DNA of 64,000 nt from positions 6,805,501-6,869,500 of the forward strand of contig NZ_CP136628.1 in the NCBI RefSeq assembly GCF_032918005.1, read 5' to 3'. This DNA comes from Bradyrhizobium sp. NDS-1. Its GTDB lineage: Bacteria; Pseudomonadota; Alphaproteobacteria; Rhizobiales; Xanthobacteraceae. Positions 36,465 to 46,339 of the stretch are shown here, one piece after another; the first letter of the stretch is position 1, and each line of letters begins with the position of its first letter. A program made the translations under genes and the position numbers. The notes beneath the pieces were generated by a model. The model made no database searches. It was not told where the DNA came from and worked only from the letters and a program-made list of their open reading frames with translations.

Positions 36465-36592
36465 CCGTCATCGGGGCCGCGCCTTTTGGCGCTGGCCTGG
36501 AATCCATTGGTCTGCATCGCTACTGTCGCGATGGATTCCCAGATGCGCATTTGCGCATCGGAGTTCGCGCTACGCGCGCCCCGGAATGACGG
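36465..36592. repeat. Palindromic intergenic repeat (family A)
   Basis: Contains CCGTCATCGGGGCCGCGCC at the left and GGCGCGCGTAGCG in complement with CCCCGGAATGACGG at the right, plus GGAATCCAT/ATGGATTCC inside. It separates the converging IMPase and RND permease genes and may serve as a bidirectional terminator. Confidence 0.6.
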
Positions 36593-36600
36593 AAAAACCG

Positions 36601-39600
36601 TCAGTGGCCGGTCCTTGCCGGCGCGGGCGGTCCGTACGCCGCGCCCTCCTTCGCCTTCGGCTCCCGGTCTCCCGCGAGCACGCGCTGCACGGAGACGAAG
36701 AACACCGGCACCATCAAGAGCGCCAGGATCACGACCGCGATCATGCCGCCCATCACGACGCTGCCGAGCGCCTGCTGGCTGGCGCCGCCGGCGCCATGCG
36801 CAATCGCCATCGGCAGCACGCCGCAGATGAAGGCAAGACCCGTCATCAGGATCGGGCGGAAGCGCAGGCGGCAGGCTTCGATGGTCGCTTCCACCAGCGG
36901 CTTGCCCTCTTTTCGCAGATCCTTGGCGAATTCGATGATCAGGATCGCGTCCTTTGCCGCAAGGCCGATGATGGTGATCAGGCCGACGGTGAAGTAGACG
37001 TCGTTGGGCAGGCTCCGCAGCGTCGCTGCGACGACCGCGCCGACGATGCCCAGCGGCACGGTGAGCAGCACCGCGAGCGGGATGGTCCAGCTCTCGTAGA
37101 GTGCCGCGAGGCACAGGAACACCACGAACACCGACAGCGCCAGCAGGAACGGCGCCTGCGAGCCCGAGAGCTTCTCCTGCAGCGACTGCCCGGTCCATTC
37201 ATAGCCGAAGCCGCGCGGCAACCTGCCGGCGAGCCGCTCCATCTCGGCGATGGCGTCGCCCGAGGTGAAACCGGGTTTCGCCTCACCGGAGATGCGCACC
37301 GCCGGATAATAATTGAAGCCGGCGATCTGCGTCGGTCCCCGCGCCCATTCCACCGTGGCAAAGGACGAGAACGGCACAAGCTGGCCGCGGCTGTTCTTGA
37401 CGTTGTAGTTGAGGATGTCCTCGGTCCGCATGCGGTCGCGGGCGTCGGCCTGCACCACGACGCGCTGCATGCGGCCGCGGTTCGGGAAGTCGTTGATGTA
37501 GTTCGAGCCGAGATTGGTCGAGATCGTGTTGTTGATGTCCTCGAAGGTGACGCCGAAGGCGCCGGCCTTCTCGCGATCGATCATGAGATTGACCACGCCC
37601 GCCTCGGGCAGGCCCTCGATATAGACCTTCTGCAGCACCGGGCTCGCATTGGCCTCGGCAATCAGTTGATCGGCGGCGCGCATCAATTGCTGATAGCCCT
37701 TCTGGCCGCGGTCCTGGAGGCGGAACGAGAAGCCAGAGGAGTTGCCGAGATTGTCGATCGGCGGCGGCTGCAGCGCCGAGATTTTTGCGTCGCGGATCGA
37801 CGAGCCCAGGTCGCGGTTGACGTCGTTGACGATCGCTGAAGCGGAATCCTTCGGCCCGCGCTCCGACCAGTCCTTCAAGGTGATGAAGGCCTGCGCGGTG
37901 TTCATGCCCTGGCCGGAGAAGCTGAAGCCGGTGAGGAAGGTGACGTTGTCGACGCCCGGCCGTGCGGCAAGGTATTTTTCCACCTTCTCGATCACGGCCT
38001 CGGTACGGGCATAGGACGAATCCGAGGGCGTCTGCACGTCGGTGGTGATGAAGCCCTGGTCGTCGACGGGCAGGAAGCCGCCAGGCAGATTGACGAAGGC
38101 CCAGGACAGGCCGACCAGCAGAGCGACATAGACCAGCATCAGGCGGCCGGTGCGGTTCAGCGAGAAGCCGACGGTGCGCGAATAGCGTTCCTTGATGCCT
38201 TCGAGCAGGCGGTTGAACCAGCCGAACACGCCCTTCTTCGCATGACCGTGCCCGGCCGCGACCGGCTTGAGCAGGGTCGCGCACAGCGCCGGTGTCAACG
38301 ACAGCGCAAGGAAGGCGGAGAAACCGATCGCGGCGACCATGGTCACCGAGAACTGGCGATAGATGATGCCGACCGACCCCGGGAAGAATGCCATCGGCAC
38401 GAACACTGCCATCAGCACCAGCGTGATGCCGATGATGGCGCCGGATATCTGCGACATCGCCTTGCGCGTCGCTTCCTTCGGCGGCAGTCCTTCCTCGGAC
38501 ATGATGCGCTCGACGTTCTCGACCACGACGATGGCGTCGTCGACGAGGATGCCGACCGCGAGCACCATGCCGAACATCGAGAGCATGTTGATGGAGTAGC
38601 CGGCGAGCAGAAGCGTGGTGCAGGCGCCCAGAAGCGCCACGGGCACCACGATGGTGGGGATGATGGTATAGCGGATGTTCTGGAGGAACAGGAACATCAC
38701 CACGAACACCAGCACCACGGCTTCGACCAGCGTCGTCAGCACCTTCTTGATCGAGGCCTCGACCACGGGCGTGATGTTGTAGGGGATCTCGTAGGTGATG
38801 TTGGCCGGGAAGAAGCGCGACAGCTCCTTCATCTTCTCTTCGACCGCGCTCGCGGTCGCCAGCGCGTTGCCGGTCGGCGACATCAGGACGGAGAGGCCCG
38901 CGGTCGGCTTGCCGTCGAGCCGCGTGTTGAACTGATAGCTGAGACCACCGACCTCGACACGCGCGACGTCGCGCAAGCGCACGGTCGAACCGTCGGCATT
39001 GGCGCGCAGGATGATGGCGCCGAACTCGTCCGGTGACGAGAGCTGGCCTTTGACCAGCACCAGCGCGGAGGTGCGCTGGCTCGACGTCGACGGCTCGGCG
39101 CCGATGCTGCCCGAGGCGACCTGCGCGTTCTGTGCGGTGATGGCCTTGTTGACGTCGTCGGCGGTCAACCCGTAGCCGACGAGCTTGGCCGGATCGACCC
39201 AGACGCGCAAGCTGCGCTCGGTAGAGTACAGCGTGGCGCGGCCCACGCCGGGAATGCGGCGGACCTCGCCCAGCACGTTGCGGATCATGAAGTCGCCGAG
39301 GCCGACCTCGTCGAGGCTGCCATCGGTCGAATTCAGCGTGATGATCTGCAGCACCGCGCTGGATGCTTCCTCGATCAGAATGCCCTGCTGCATCACCGCG
39401 CGCGGCAGGCGCGCCTCGACGCGCTTGATGCGGTTCTGCACCTCGACCGAGGCGGCGCTGGTATCGGTGCCCGGCTGGAAGTTGGCGATGATCTCGACCT
39501 GGCCGAGCGAGTCGCTGGTCGATTCGAAGTTGAGGATGTTGGCGGCGCCGTTGAGCTCCTCCTCGATCAGCCGCGTGACGCTGTTGTAGAGGTTTTCCGG

Positions 39601-39759
39601 CGAGGCGCCGGGATAGCTGGTCGAGATAGAGATCGAGGGCGGCGCGATGATCGGATATTGCGCGATCGGGAGCAGCGGCACGGCGATCGCGCCGATCAAG
39701 CAGATGAACAGCGCGACCACCCAGGCGAAGATTGGCCTGTCGATGAAAAAGCTCGCCAT
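36601..39759 (-). CDS. Efflux RND transporter permease (AcrB/MexB family)
   Basis: 1052 residues. The N-terminus MASFFIDRPIFAWVVALFIC is the first helix of HAE1-type pumps; LPIAQYPIIAPPSISISTSY, VLAVGILVDDAIVVVENVER (TM4 with the proton-relay Asp pair) and GLAAKDAILIIEFAKDLRKE are conserved. Twelve membrane helices and two large periplasmic loops are expected. It pumps hydrophobic compounds by proton antiport in complex with the adaptor encoded 6 bp upstream and an outer membrane factor not in this window. No local regulator is seen. Confidence 0.96.
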   Translation of the reverse strand: MASFFIDRPIFAWVVALFICLIGAIAVPLLPIAQYPIIAPPSISISTSYPGASPENLYNSVTRLIEEELNGAANILNFESTSDSLGQVEIIANFQPGTDTSAASVEVQNRIKRVEARLPRAVMQQGILIEEASSAVLQIITLNSTDGSLDEVGLGDFMIRNVLGEVRRIPGVGRATLYSTERSLRVWVDPAKLVGYGLTADDVNKAITAQNAQVASGSIGAEPSTSSQRTSALVLVKGQLSSPDEFGAIILRANADGSTVRLRDVARVEVGGLSYQFNTRLDGKPTAGLSVLMSPTGNALATASAVEEKMKELSRFFPANITYEIPYNITPVVEASIKKVLTTLVEAVVLVFVVMFLFLQNIRYTIIPTIVVPVALLGACTTLLLAGYSINMLSMFGMVLAVGILVDDAIVVVENVERIMSEEGLPPKEATRKAMSQISGAIIGITLVLMAVFVPMAFFPGSVGIIYRQFSVTMVAAIGFSAFLALSLTPALCATLLKPVAAGHGHAKKGVFGWFNRLLEGIKERYSRTVGFSLNRTGRLMLVYVALLVGLSWAFVNLPGGFLPVDDQGFITTDVQTPSDSSYARTEAVIEKVEKYLAARPGVDNVTFLTGFSFSGQGMNTAQAFITLKDWSERGPKDSASAIVNDVNRDLGSSIRDAKISALQPPPIDNLGNSSGFSFRLQDRGQKGYQQLMRAADQLIAEANASPVLQKVYIEGLPEAGVVNLMIDREKAGAFGVTFEDINNTISTNLGSNYINDFPNRGRMQRVVVQADARDRMRTEDILNYNVKNSRGQLVPFSSFATVEWARGPTQIAGFNYYPAVRISGEAKPGFTSGDAIAEMERLAGRLPRGFGYEWTGQSLQEKLSGSQAPFLLALSVFVVFLCLAALYESWTIPLAVLLTVPLGIVGAVVAATLRSLPNDVYFTVGLITIIGLAAKDAILIIEFAKDLRKEGKPLVEATIEACRLRFRPILMTGLAFICGVLPMAIAHGAGGASQQALGSVVMGGMIAVVILALLMVPVFFVSVQRVLAGDREPKAKEGAAYGPPAPARTGH

Positions 39760-39765
39760 GCCGCG

Positions 39766-40998
39766 TTACCGCGTGAGTTGCTGGGCGGCGTGCCGGTTGT
39801 CCGCGGTCGCGTCGGCTTCCGACCAGGATTGCGGTTTGACCTTGTCGCCGGCTGCGAACTTCTGGAAGCCTTCGACCACGACCTTGTCACCGGCTTTCAG
39901 GCCTTCAGTGACGAACCAGAGGCCGTCCTGCACCGAACCGGTGCGCACCGCCTGCACGGCGATGTGGTTGTCGTCCTTGACGACGAACACCTCGCTGCCG
40001 CCGCCGCCATTGCGCTGGATCGCCTGCTGCGGCACCGCGATCGCGTCGGAATCGAGACCCTGGTCGAGACGGACGCGGACATACATGCCGGGCAGGAGCT
40101 CACGCTTGGGATTGGGAAACTGGCCACGCAGCGTCACCTGTCCGGTATGGGCATCGACCTTGGCATCGGAGAACAACAGCTTGCCGTCGAGCGCATAGAT
40201 CGTGTTGTCGTCGAGCACGAGCCGGACCTTGGCGGTGTCGGACGCAATACGCTCGAGATCGCCGGTTTCGAAGGCGCGGCGAAGCTGATTGAGTTCGTTC
40301 ACCGACTGGGTGAAGTCTGCATAGATCGGATCGAGCTGCTGGATGCTGGCGAGATTGGTCTCGTTCTGCACGACGAGCGCGCCCTCGCTGACGAGGGCCG
40401 CACCGACGACGCCGTCGATCGGCGCACGCACGGTCGCATAGTCGAGATTGAGCTTGGCGCGCGCGAGGTCCGCCTTGCGTCCCTCGACGTCGGCATGGGC
40501 CTGGCGCTCGGCCGCGATCGCCTTCTCGTTTTCGGCCTCCGGCGCGGCGCGGTCCTTGGTGAGCGCAGCGACGCGGCGTGCCTGCTGATGCGCCTGCATC
40601 GCAGCGGCCTCGGCCTTGGCCAGCGCCGCCTCGTTAGCCTGCACCTCGACCTCGAACGGGCGCGTATCGATGCGGTAGAGCGGATCGCCCGCCTTCACCT
40701 CGCTGCCCTGGCGGAACAGGCGCTCCACCACGATGCCGGAGACGCGCGGCCGCACGTCGGAGACGCGGGTCGGCGCGATGCGGCCCGGCAGCTCACGCAC
40801 GATGGCGCGCGACTGTGGCTTCACGATCACGATGCTGACGTCAGGAGCCGACGGAGGCGCGGCAGAAATCGCGGAGCTGGATTCATCGCAGCCCGCCAAC
40901 AGCGGCGCCAAGGCCGCGAGCATCATTGCAACGCATGCCGATCGCGCACGAAGTCCTGACATGAAGTGGGGTGCCCCAAAATTGTTGAAACTGGTCAT
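39766..40998 (-). CDS. Efflux RND periplasmic adaptor (AcrA/MexA-like lipoprotein)
   Basis: 410 residues from the ATG at 40998 (ATG at 40962 is an alternative). The signal ends in the lipobox LLAGC. A barrel-sandwich/lipoyl half (VSDVRPRVSGIVVERLFRQG), a helical hairpin (EAALAKAEAAAMQAHQQARR) and the second half (NLDYATVRAPIDGVVG) follow in MexA order. It links the RND permease to an outer membrane channel. It is the first gene of the two-gene pump operon. Confidence 0.93.
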   Translation of the reverse strand: MTSFNNFGAPHFMSGLRARSACVAMMLAALAPLLAGCDESSSAISAAPPSAPDVSIVIVKPQSRAIVRELPGRIAPTRVSDVRPRVSGIVVERLFRQGSEVKAGDPLYRIDTRPFEVEVQANEAALAKAEAAAMQAHQQARRVAALTKDRAAPEAENEKAIAAERQAHADVEGRKADLARAKLNLDYATVRAPIDGVVGAALVSEGALVVQNETNLASIQQLDPIYADFTQSVNELNQLRRAFETGDLERIASDTAKVRLVLDDNTIYALDGKLLFSDAKVDAHTGQVTLRGQFPNPKRELLPGMYVRVRLDQGLDSDAIAVPQQAIQRNGGGGSEVFVVKDDNHIAVQAVRTGSVQDGLWFVTEGLKAGDKVVVEGFQKFAAGDKVKPQSWSEADATADNRHAAQQLTR

Positions 40999-41229
40999 GC
41001 TCGCGCGAGGCCCGTTCTGGGCCTTTTGCACGCGGCTGATGCCGCCAAAATAGAGTGCATCTGCTGCAATGCAACGCATCGCGCGGGCGGCTCAATGTCA
41101 CACGGGCTATGGTGCTGAGTTCTTGGCGTTTTTTACAGCTCACCCGATTGTGAGTCCGGTTCCATCCCCGCGTGCCGCGACAGAAGACCGCAACGAGCGG
41201 TGCTCCCGCCCACCGGCAGGCGGCGTCGA

Positions 41230-43935
41230 TCACCAGGTGAGGCGGAAGCCGCCGGTACCCTTGTAATTGCGGTTGTCCGCACTGTTGTTGAGGCTCGCAT
41301 TGTAGGAGACCTCGCCGAACACAGCGTAGCGCCCATTGGCCCAGCTATAGGTGCCGCCACCGCCGATGCTGCCCCACAGCCGGTCCTGCGCATTGGCAAA
41401 ACCGGTGCCGGCGACATCGACGTTGGTGCCGTTGAGAAACTCGTAGCGCAGGTTGGCGATGCCGTAGACGTCGGAGCGCACGATGCCGGTGCCGTCGTTC
41501 CAGGTCCTCTGATGGTTGAGGGCAAGCCCGGCGCGGCCGAGCAGGCTGTCGCCATCGCGCAACGCCACCGGCGCGCCGAACCGATCGGCAAAGCCGTCGA
41601 AGGCAACCTTCGAATAGGACAGCTGCGCCTGCGGCGTCAGCAGCCAGCCGTTGCCCAAACCGATCCGCTTGCCGGCTTCGGCGCTGAAGGCGTAGCCGAA
41701 GCCTTCATTGCCGTGGATCAGGCTGCCGGCCGGCACGGAGGACAGATCGCTGCGATAGAACATCGACTGCGCCTGACCGTCGACATAGAAGCCGTTGTCG
41801 CCATACCAGGTCAGGGTGCTGCCGACGCCCGTGCCCTCGACGCGGATACGCCCGTTGCCGAAGAACGAGGCGACATCGGCGGTCGTCAGGCCGTATTGCG
41901 CCGTGAGGCCGACGAACAAGCGGCCCCGCTCGTTCTCCAGCACAAGGCCGTCGAGCCCGGTCTGCACTTTCAGATGGTCGGCCTTGTAGGTCGAGCCGGT
42001 GGTGCTGGCAGGCTGCAGGTCGGAATGCCCGCCTTCGATACGGCCCCAGAACGCCGTCGGCGGCGGTGAAGCCGCGCCCGGCATCGTCGTCGCGCCACCG
42101 GCGCGCGCAAACGCATCGCTGCCGCCCCAATAACGGTTGCCGACGCGCTGCTGCAGCGTCGGCAGATCGTTCATGCCGAGCAGCACCTGCGCATAATTCT
42201 CGTACAGCGGAACGCCGGGCTGGTAGAGCGGACCGGGGGGTGTCACCGGCGGCGGGTTGATCAGGCTCGAGCGCAGATACCAATCGCCGTCGCCGAGACT
42301 AGCGATGCCGTTCTTCTGCAACGTATAGGCATAGGCCCCGCCGACCACCGCCTGCTCGCCGTGAAAGACATAGCTGCCCAGCAGCGAAAAGCTGCCGTTG
42401 GACGCGCCTGCTACGTCGACCACCTTGATGCCCTCGACGGTCTGCGCGCCGCTGCCGCCGACATTGGTGATGCGCAGCGACGATGTGCCCGACGTGCTCC
42501 CCTGCACCCGCAACAGGTCGGTCGGCGAACTGTCGTCGCCGAGCCGGGTGTTGAGCTGCACGGTGCCGCCATTGCCGACATAATTGCCGGCCACGGTCAG
42601 CGTGGTGCCCGACGCGCCGCCGAGGCTGACCGTGCCGGCATTGTCCAGCGAAGTCAGCGTTTGATTGAAGCCGGCCAGGTCGAGCGTGCCGCCGGAGGCC
42701 ACGGTGAAGGCCGAGGCGGCGCTGAATGTATTCGCGGCTCCGGCGCGGAGGATGCCGCCGTTCACAGTGGTCGCGCCGGTGTAATTGTTGCTCCCCGACA
42801 GCGTCTGGGTGCCGCCAGCGAGCGTCACGCCGCCGGTGCCGCCGATCACTCCGGCGAACTGATCGTTCGCGTTGGTGATGGTGAGATTCTTCGCGCCCAG
42901 CGCGACGGTGCCGGTTCCTGCCAGGCTTTGAATGCTGGTGCCGGCAGCAGTGATGCCCGAGATGCTGAAGGCTCCGTTTGCGACGACCCGGCTCGACGCT
43001 GCAACCGAGCCACTGCTAGCGAGGGCGAGCGTGCCGGCCTGGATCACCGTCGCACCAGCATAGGTATTGGCTGCGCGGAGATTGAAGGTGCCCGCGCCGG
43101 TCTTGGTCAATCCGCCGACGCCGGAAAAACCGGCGCCCGCGCTCACAGTGAAAGCCTGGCTGTCGACGGTCAGGCCGCCCGCCGCGATATTGAGCGTCCC
43201 TGGCGAAAATCCACTGATGAAGAAGTTGTTGTTTATCCGGGCGCGCAGGGTGGCGTTATCGAAATTGACCTGCCCGGCTCCTGAACCGCCCTTCGCGAGG
43301 TTGATCGTCTCGAGCGTGCCGCCACTATTGATATTCAGCGTGCCTGTGCCGCCTGCGAAGGTTCCGAGAAAAACCCCTGTTTGGGCGACGACTCTGGCGC
43401 CGCTCTGGATGTTGAGCGTACCGTTGCCACTGGCGCCGATTTCGATCTGATCGCCGGATGTGATCCATTGCGATCCGGCGCCGCTGACAGTCACGGTGCC
43501 GTTATTCCCGCCTGCGACTCCAATCGCGAGAGACGCGCCGTTGCTCGTCAGCGTGCTGCCGTTCTGAATCGTCAGACTGCTGGAAGATCCGCCAAGGAAG
43601 AGGCTTCCGGTCGCTCCGACCGCTGCGCCACTGGCGCCGAGCACGGTCGGGTTTGGCGAGGTCGAATTGATGTTGACGACGTTGCCTGCGATTGGGACCA
43701 CTCCGCCCGACCAGTTGCTGCCGACCGTCCAGTCGTTGCTGGTCGCGCCGGTCCAGTTGGCCTGGGCCGAGGCCGATCCTATCGAGGCGACCGTCAGCGC
43801 CGCTGCCGACAGGCTGGCCAGAAGCAAGCGAAATATTCGGGTACAGAGGGAAGATGGTCTGGTTCGAAACTGATTCCGGAAGGGCCGATTTTCCTGCCGT
43901 CTACGGATCGAGGCAGCCCGGATGCATTCACGCAT
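41230..43935 (-). CDS. Autotransporter with beta-strand (PATR) repeats and outer membrane barrel
   Basis: 901 residues. A long basic N-terminus precedes the hydrophobic LLASLSAAALTVASIGSASA signal (extended type). The passenger contains repeated autotransporter-associated strands (GGLTKTGAGTFNLRAANTYA, GGVTLAGGTQTLSGSNNYTG, GSTLTSNGASLAIG). From about residue 633 the barrel begins (FWGRIEGGHSDLQ) and ends in aromatic GGFRLTW. It secretes its passenger to the cell surface. No protease or lipase motif was seen in the passenger, so adhesion is the default guess. Confidence 0.9.
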   Translation of the reverse strand: MRECIRAASIRRRQENRPFRNQFRTRPSSLCTRIFRLLLASLSAAALTVASIGSASAQANWTGATSNDWTVGSNWSGGVVPIAGNVVNINSTSPNPTVLGASGAAVGATGSLFLGGSSSSLTIQNGSTLTSNGASLAIGVAGGNNGTVTVSGAGSQWITSGDQIEIGASGNGTLNIQSGARVVAQTGVFLGTFAGGTGTLNINSGGTLETINLAKGGSGAGQVNFDNATLRARINNNFFISGFSPGTLNIAAGGLTVDSQAFTVSAGAGFSGVGGLTKTGAGTFNLRAANTYAGATVIQAGTLALASSGSVAASSRVVANGAFSISGITAAGTSIQSLAGTGTVALGAKNLTITNANDQFAGVIGGTGGVTLAGGTQTLSGSNNYTGATTVNGGILRAGAANTFSAASAFTVASGGTLDLAGFNQTLTSLDNAGTVSLGGASGTTLTVAGNYVGNGGTVQLNTRLGDDSSPTDLLRVQGSTSGTSSLRITNVGGSGAQTVEGIKVVDVAGASNGSFSLLGSYVFHGEQAVVGGAYAYTLQKNGIASLGDGDWYLRSSLINPPPVTPPGPLYQPGVPLYENYAQVLLGMNDLPTLQQRVGNRYWGGSDAFARAGGATTMPGAASPPPTAFWGRIEGGHSDLQPASTTGSTYKADHLKVQTGLDGLVLENERGRLFVGLTAQYGLTTADVASFFGNGRIRVEGTGVGSTLTWYGDNGFYVDGQAQSMFYRSDLSSVPAGSLIHGNEGFGYAFSAEAGKRIGLGNGWLLTPQAQLSYSKVAFDGFADRFGAPVALRDGDSLLGRAGLALNHQRTWNDGTGIVRSDVYGIANLRYEFLNGTNVDVAGTGFANAQDRLWGSIGGGGTYSWANGRYAVFGEVSYNASLNNSADNRNYKGTGGFRLTW

Positions 43936-44120
43936 ACACTATTCCAATTGGGTCCACAGCTTCGAGGGTGCGGATTTTCTTATCATGTGATTCACGAAGG
44001 ACGTCTGCGAGGCTTAAGCGAGCGGAAACAATCAGACAACAATCGAAACGTGTTTGCTCGAAGAAATACCCGGCGTGTGCCGTCCGCACAACGCAACACA
44101 CTTAACGACTTCTTTAGAAG

Positions 44121-45146
44121 TCAATCCGCTCCGGCCGCTTTCATCCGATACTGGCTGACGCCCCATTCGGTTCCATCGGCGTAGCCGAACAGGCCCGAGG
44201 TCGCGAGCAGGAACCAGCGCCAGCGCCGCAGCCAAAGTGCGGTCTCCTCGCCATGGGCCTTGCGCAACGACGCCTCGATCGCGTCCCGATGCGTATCGAA
44301 ATTGGCGAGCCAGTCGTTCGCGGTGCGCTGATAATGCGTGCCGCTCCAGCACCATTCCTTTTCGACCGTGAAGATGTCGCCGAATTGCCTCACGAGGTGA
44401 TGGCTCGGCATCAGCCCGCCGGTGAAGACGTGCTGCGCGATCCAGTCGTCGCGATCCAGCCGGTCGAACAGCTGCGAGCCGGAGCGATGGGTGACGATCT
44501 GCATGAAGAAGCGGCCGTCGGGCGCGAGCCATGTCCGCAGGCGCGTCATCAGCTTCCGCCAGTTCATCATCCGCTCGAACATCTCGACCGAGACGATGCG
44601 GTCGAACTGGCCGTCGGGCGCGAACACGTTCATGTCCGCTGTGACCACGCGAAGGTTCGGCAAACCGCGCCGCTGCGCCTGCTCCTCGACATGGGCGCGC
44701 TGCGCCTGCGAGATCGCCACCGCCGTCACCTCAGCATGCGGAAACTGCCGGGCCATCCACAGCGACAGCGAGCCCCAGCCGCAGCCGAGCTCGAGGATGG
44801 TCTGGCCGTCGGCAAGACCGGCATGCTCGACAGTCTGGCGCAGCGCCTCCTCCTCCGCCTCCTGCAGGGTGGTCGCACCGGTCTTGTAGAAACAGCAGGA
44901 GAATTTGCGGCTGGGGCCGAGCATCTCGGCGAAGAACGAAGCGGGCACCTCGCCGCCCCCGGCCTCGGCATCCCCAGCGATCGGCCGCAGCATCATCCGG
45001 CCGGCGAAAGCGGCATCGGCGGCGGCGTCATGTGCGGCGAGGCGGGTTGCGCTGCGGGAGCACAGGCGCTGGATCGCGGCACGGACCACCACGTCCGGAA
45101 GCGGCACCCGTTCGGCAGTCCCGATGATCGCGGAAACGACGCTCAT
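44121..45146 (-). CDS. CFA synthase-like class I SAM-dependent methyltransferase
   Basis: 341 residues from the ATG at 45146. FSCCFYKTGATTLQEAEEEA and ILELGCGWGSLSLWMARQFP (SAM site) followed by IVSVEMFERMMNW match the cyclopropane-fatty-acyl-phospholipid synthase family, although the N-terminal lipid-binding part is shorter than in Cfa (about 380 residues). It may methylate unsaturated lipids or another acceptor. It ends near a gap without genes (43936-44120). Confidence 0.85.
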   Translation of the reverse strand: MSVVSAIIGTAERVPLPDVVVRAAIQRLCSRSATRLAAHDAAADAAFAGRMMLRPIAGDAEAGGGEVPASFFAEMLGPSRKFSCCFYKTGATTLQEAEEEALRQTVEHAGLADGQTILELGCGWGSLSLWMARQFPHAEVTAVAISQAQRAHVEEQAQRRGLPNLRVVTADMNVFAPDGQFDRIVSVEMFERMMNWRKLMTRLRTWLAPDGRFFMQIVTHRSGSQLFDRLDRDDWIAQHVFTGGLMPSHHLVRQFGDIFTVEKEWCWSGTHYQRTANDWLANFDTHRDAIEASLRKAHGEETALWLRRWRWFLLATSGLFGYADGTEWGVSQYRMKAAGAD

Positions 45147-45342
45147 GCGCCCCCCCGAATGGCGAACTTCTGCAGATACCCGGCTATCAAAGCGCCGCTT
45201 CGGCTCCGGGTTCCCCGAGCTGTCCCCGAAATCGGCGCATCCGGCGCTTTTTTTGGGCCGGCGCTGTGCCATAGTGCGCGCCGCAAGCAAGCTTTCGTAA
45301 TGGATGATACCGGCCATGCCGCCTGGCACTTCCCGCTCCACC

Positions 45343-46335
45343 ATGGATATCGAGTACACCAAACTGTCCTCACCCAGCGTCTTCCTGGTGCGGATGCTCG
45401 TCTTCCTGGTGCTGTGCACGCTGGTGGGCGTGGTGCTCTACAAGCAGATCATCCAGGCCTTCTTCGCCAATCCCGGGCTCAACGCCCTGATCGGGGCGGT
45501 GCTGTTCATCGGCATCATCCTGGCCTTCCGCCAGGTCATCCGGCTCTATCCTGAGGTATCCTGGGTCAACAATTTCCGCATTGCCGATCCCGGCCTGGCA
45601 CCGGCGCGGCACCCGAAACTGCTGGCGCCGATGGCGGCGATCCTCGGCGGCGAGCGCTCGGGGCGGATGTCGATCACCCAGACCACCATGCGACACCTGC
45701 TCGATTCGATCGCGACTCGCCTGGACGAAGCCCGCGACATCTCGCGCTACATGACCGGCCTTTTGGTCTTCCTCGGCCTGCTCGGCACCTTCTGGGGCCT
45801 GATCGAGACGGTCGGCTCGGTCGGCAAGGTGATCGACGGGCTCAAGGTCGGCGGCGATTCCGGCGCATTGTTCGACACGCTGAAGGAGGGCCTCGCCGCC
45901 CCGCTCGGCGGCATGGGCATCTCGTTCTCGAGCTCCCTGTTCGGCCTCGCCGGCTCGCTGATCCTCGGCTTCCTCGATCTGCAATCGAGCCAGGCGCAGA
46001 ACCGCTTCTACACCGACCTCGAAGACTGGCTCGCCACCACGGTGCGGGAATATGGCAGCGGCGAAGTCGCGGTCGCTTCCGGGGGCGGCGGCGGTGTCGC
46101 CAGCGGCGAGCTCCAGGCCGCGGTCGAACGCTTGCGCTCCGTGCTCGAGGAAGGCAGCGCCAGCCGCGGCACCACGGCCGCGATGGCAAGCCTTGCCGAA
46201 GCCATCCAGGCACTGGTCTCGCACATGCGCACCGAGCAGCAGATGATCCGCGAATGGGCCGATGGCCAGGGCGAGCAGAACCGCGAGATCCGGCGGCTGC
46301 TGGAACGGCTCGCACGCCAGCCGGAGAAGAGTTAG
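45343..46335 (+). CDS. MotA/TolQ/ExbB-type inner membrane protein
   Basis: 330 residues from the ATG at 45343 (MDIEYTKLSS); ATGs at 45304 and 45316 are in frame. Hydrophobic helices at VFLVRMLVFLVLCTLVGVVL and LIGAVLFIGIILAF are followed by the MotA-like TM3-TM4 pair (MTGLLVFLGLLGTFWGLIET, GMGISFSSSLFGLAGSLILG). The last 100 residues are helical (QAAVERLRSVLEEG). Proteins of this type form proton-driven stator units with a MotB/OmpA partner, which is encoded 4 bp downstream. No flagellar genes are nearby. Confidence 0.82.
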   Translation: MDIEYTKLSSPSVFLVRMLVFLVLCTLVGVVLYKQIIQAFFANPGLNALIGAVLFIGIILAFRQVIRLYPEVSWVNNFRIADPGLAPARHPKLLAPMAAILGGERSGRMSITQTTMRHLLDSIATRLDEARDISRYMTGLLVFLGLLGTFWGLIETVGSVGKVIDGLKVGGDSGALFDTLKEGLAAPLGGMGISFSSSLFGLAGSLILGFLDLQSSQAQNRFYTDLEDWLATTVREYGSGEVAVASGGGGGVASGELQAAVERLRSVLEEGSASRGTTAAMASLAEAIQALVSHMRTEQQMIREWADGQGEQNREIRRLLERLARQPEKS

Positions 46336-46339
46336 CGAT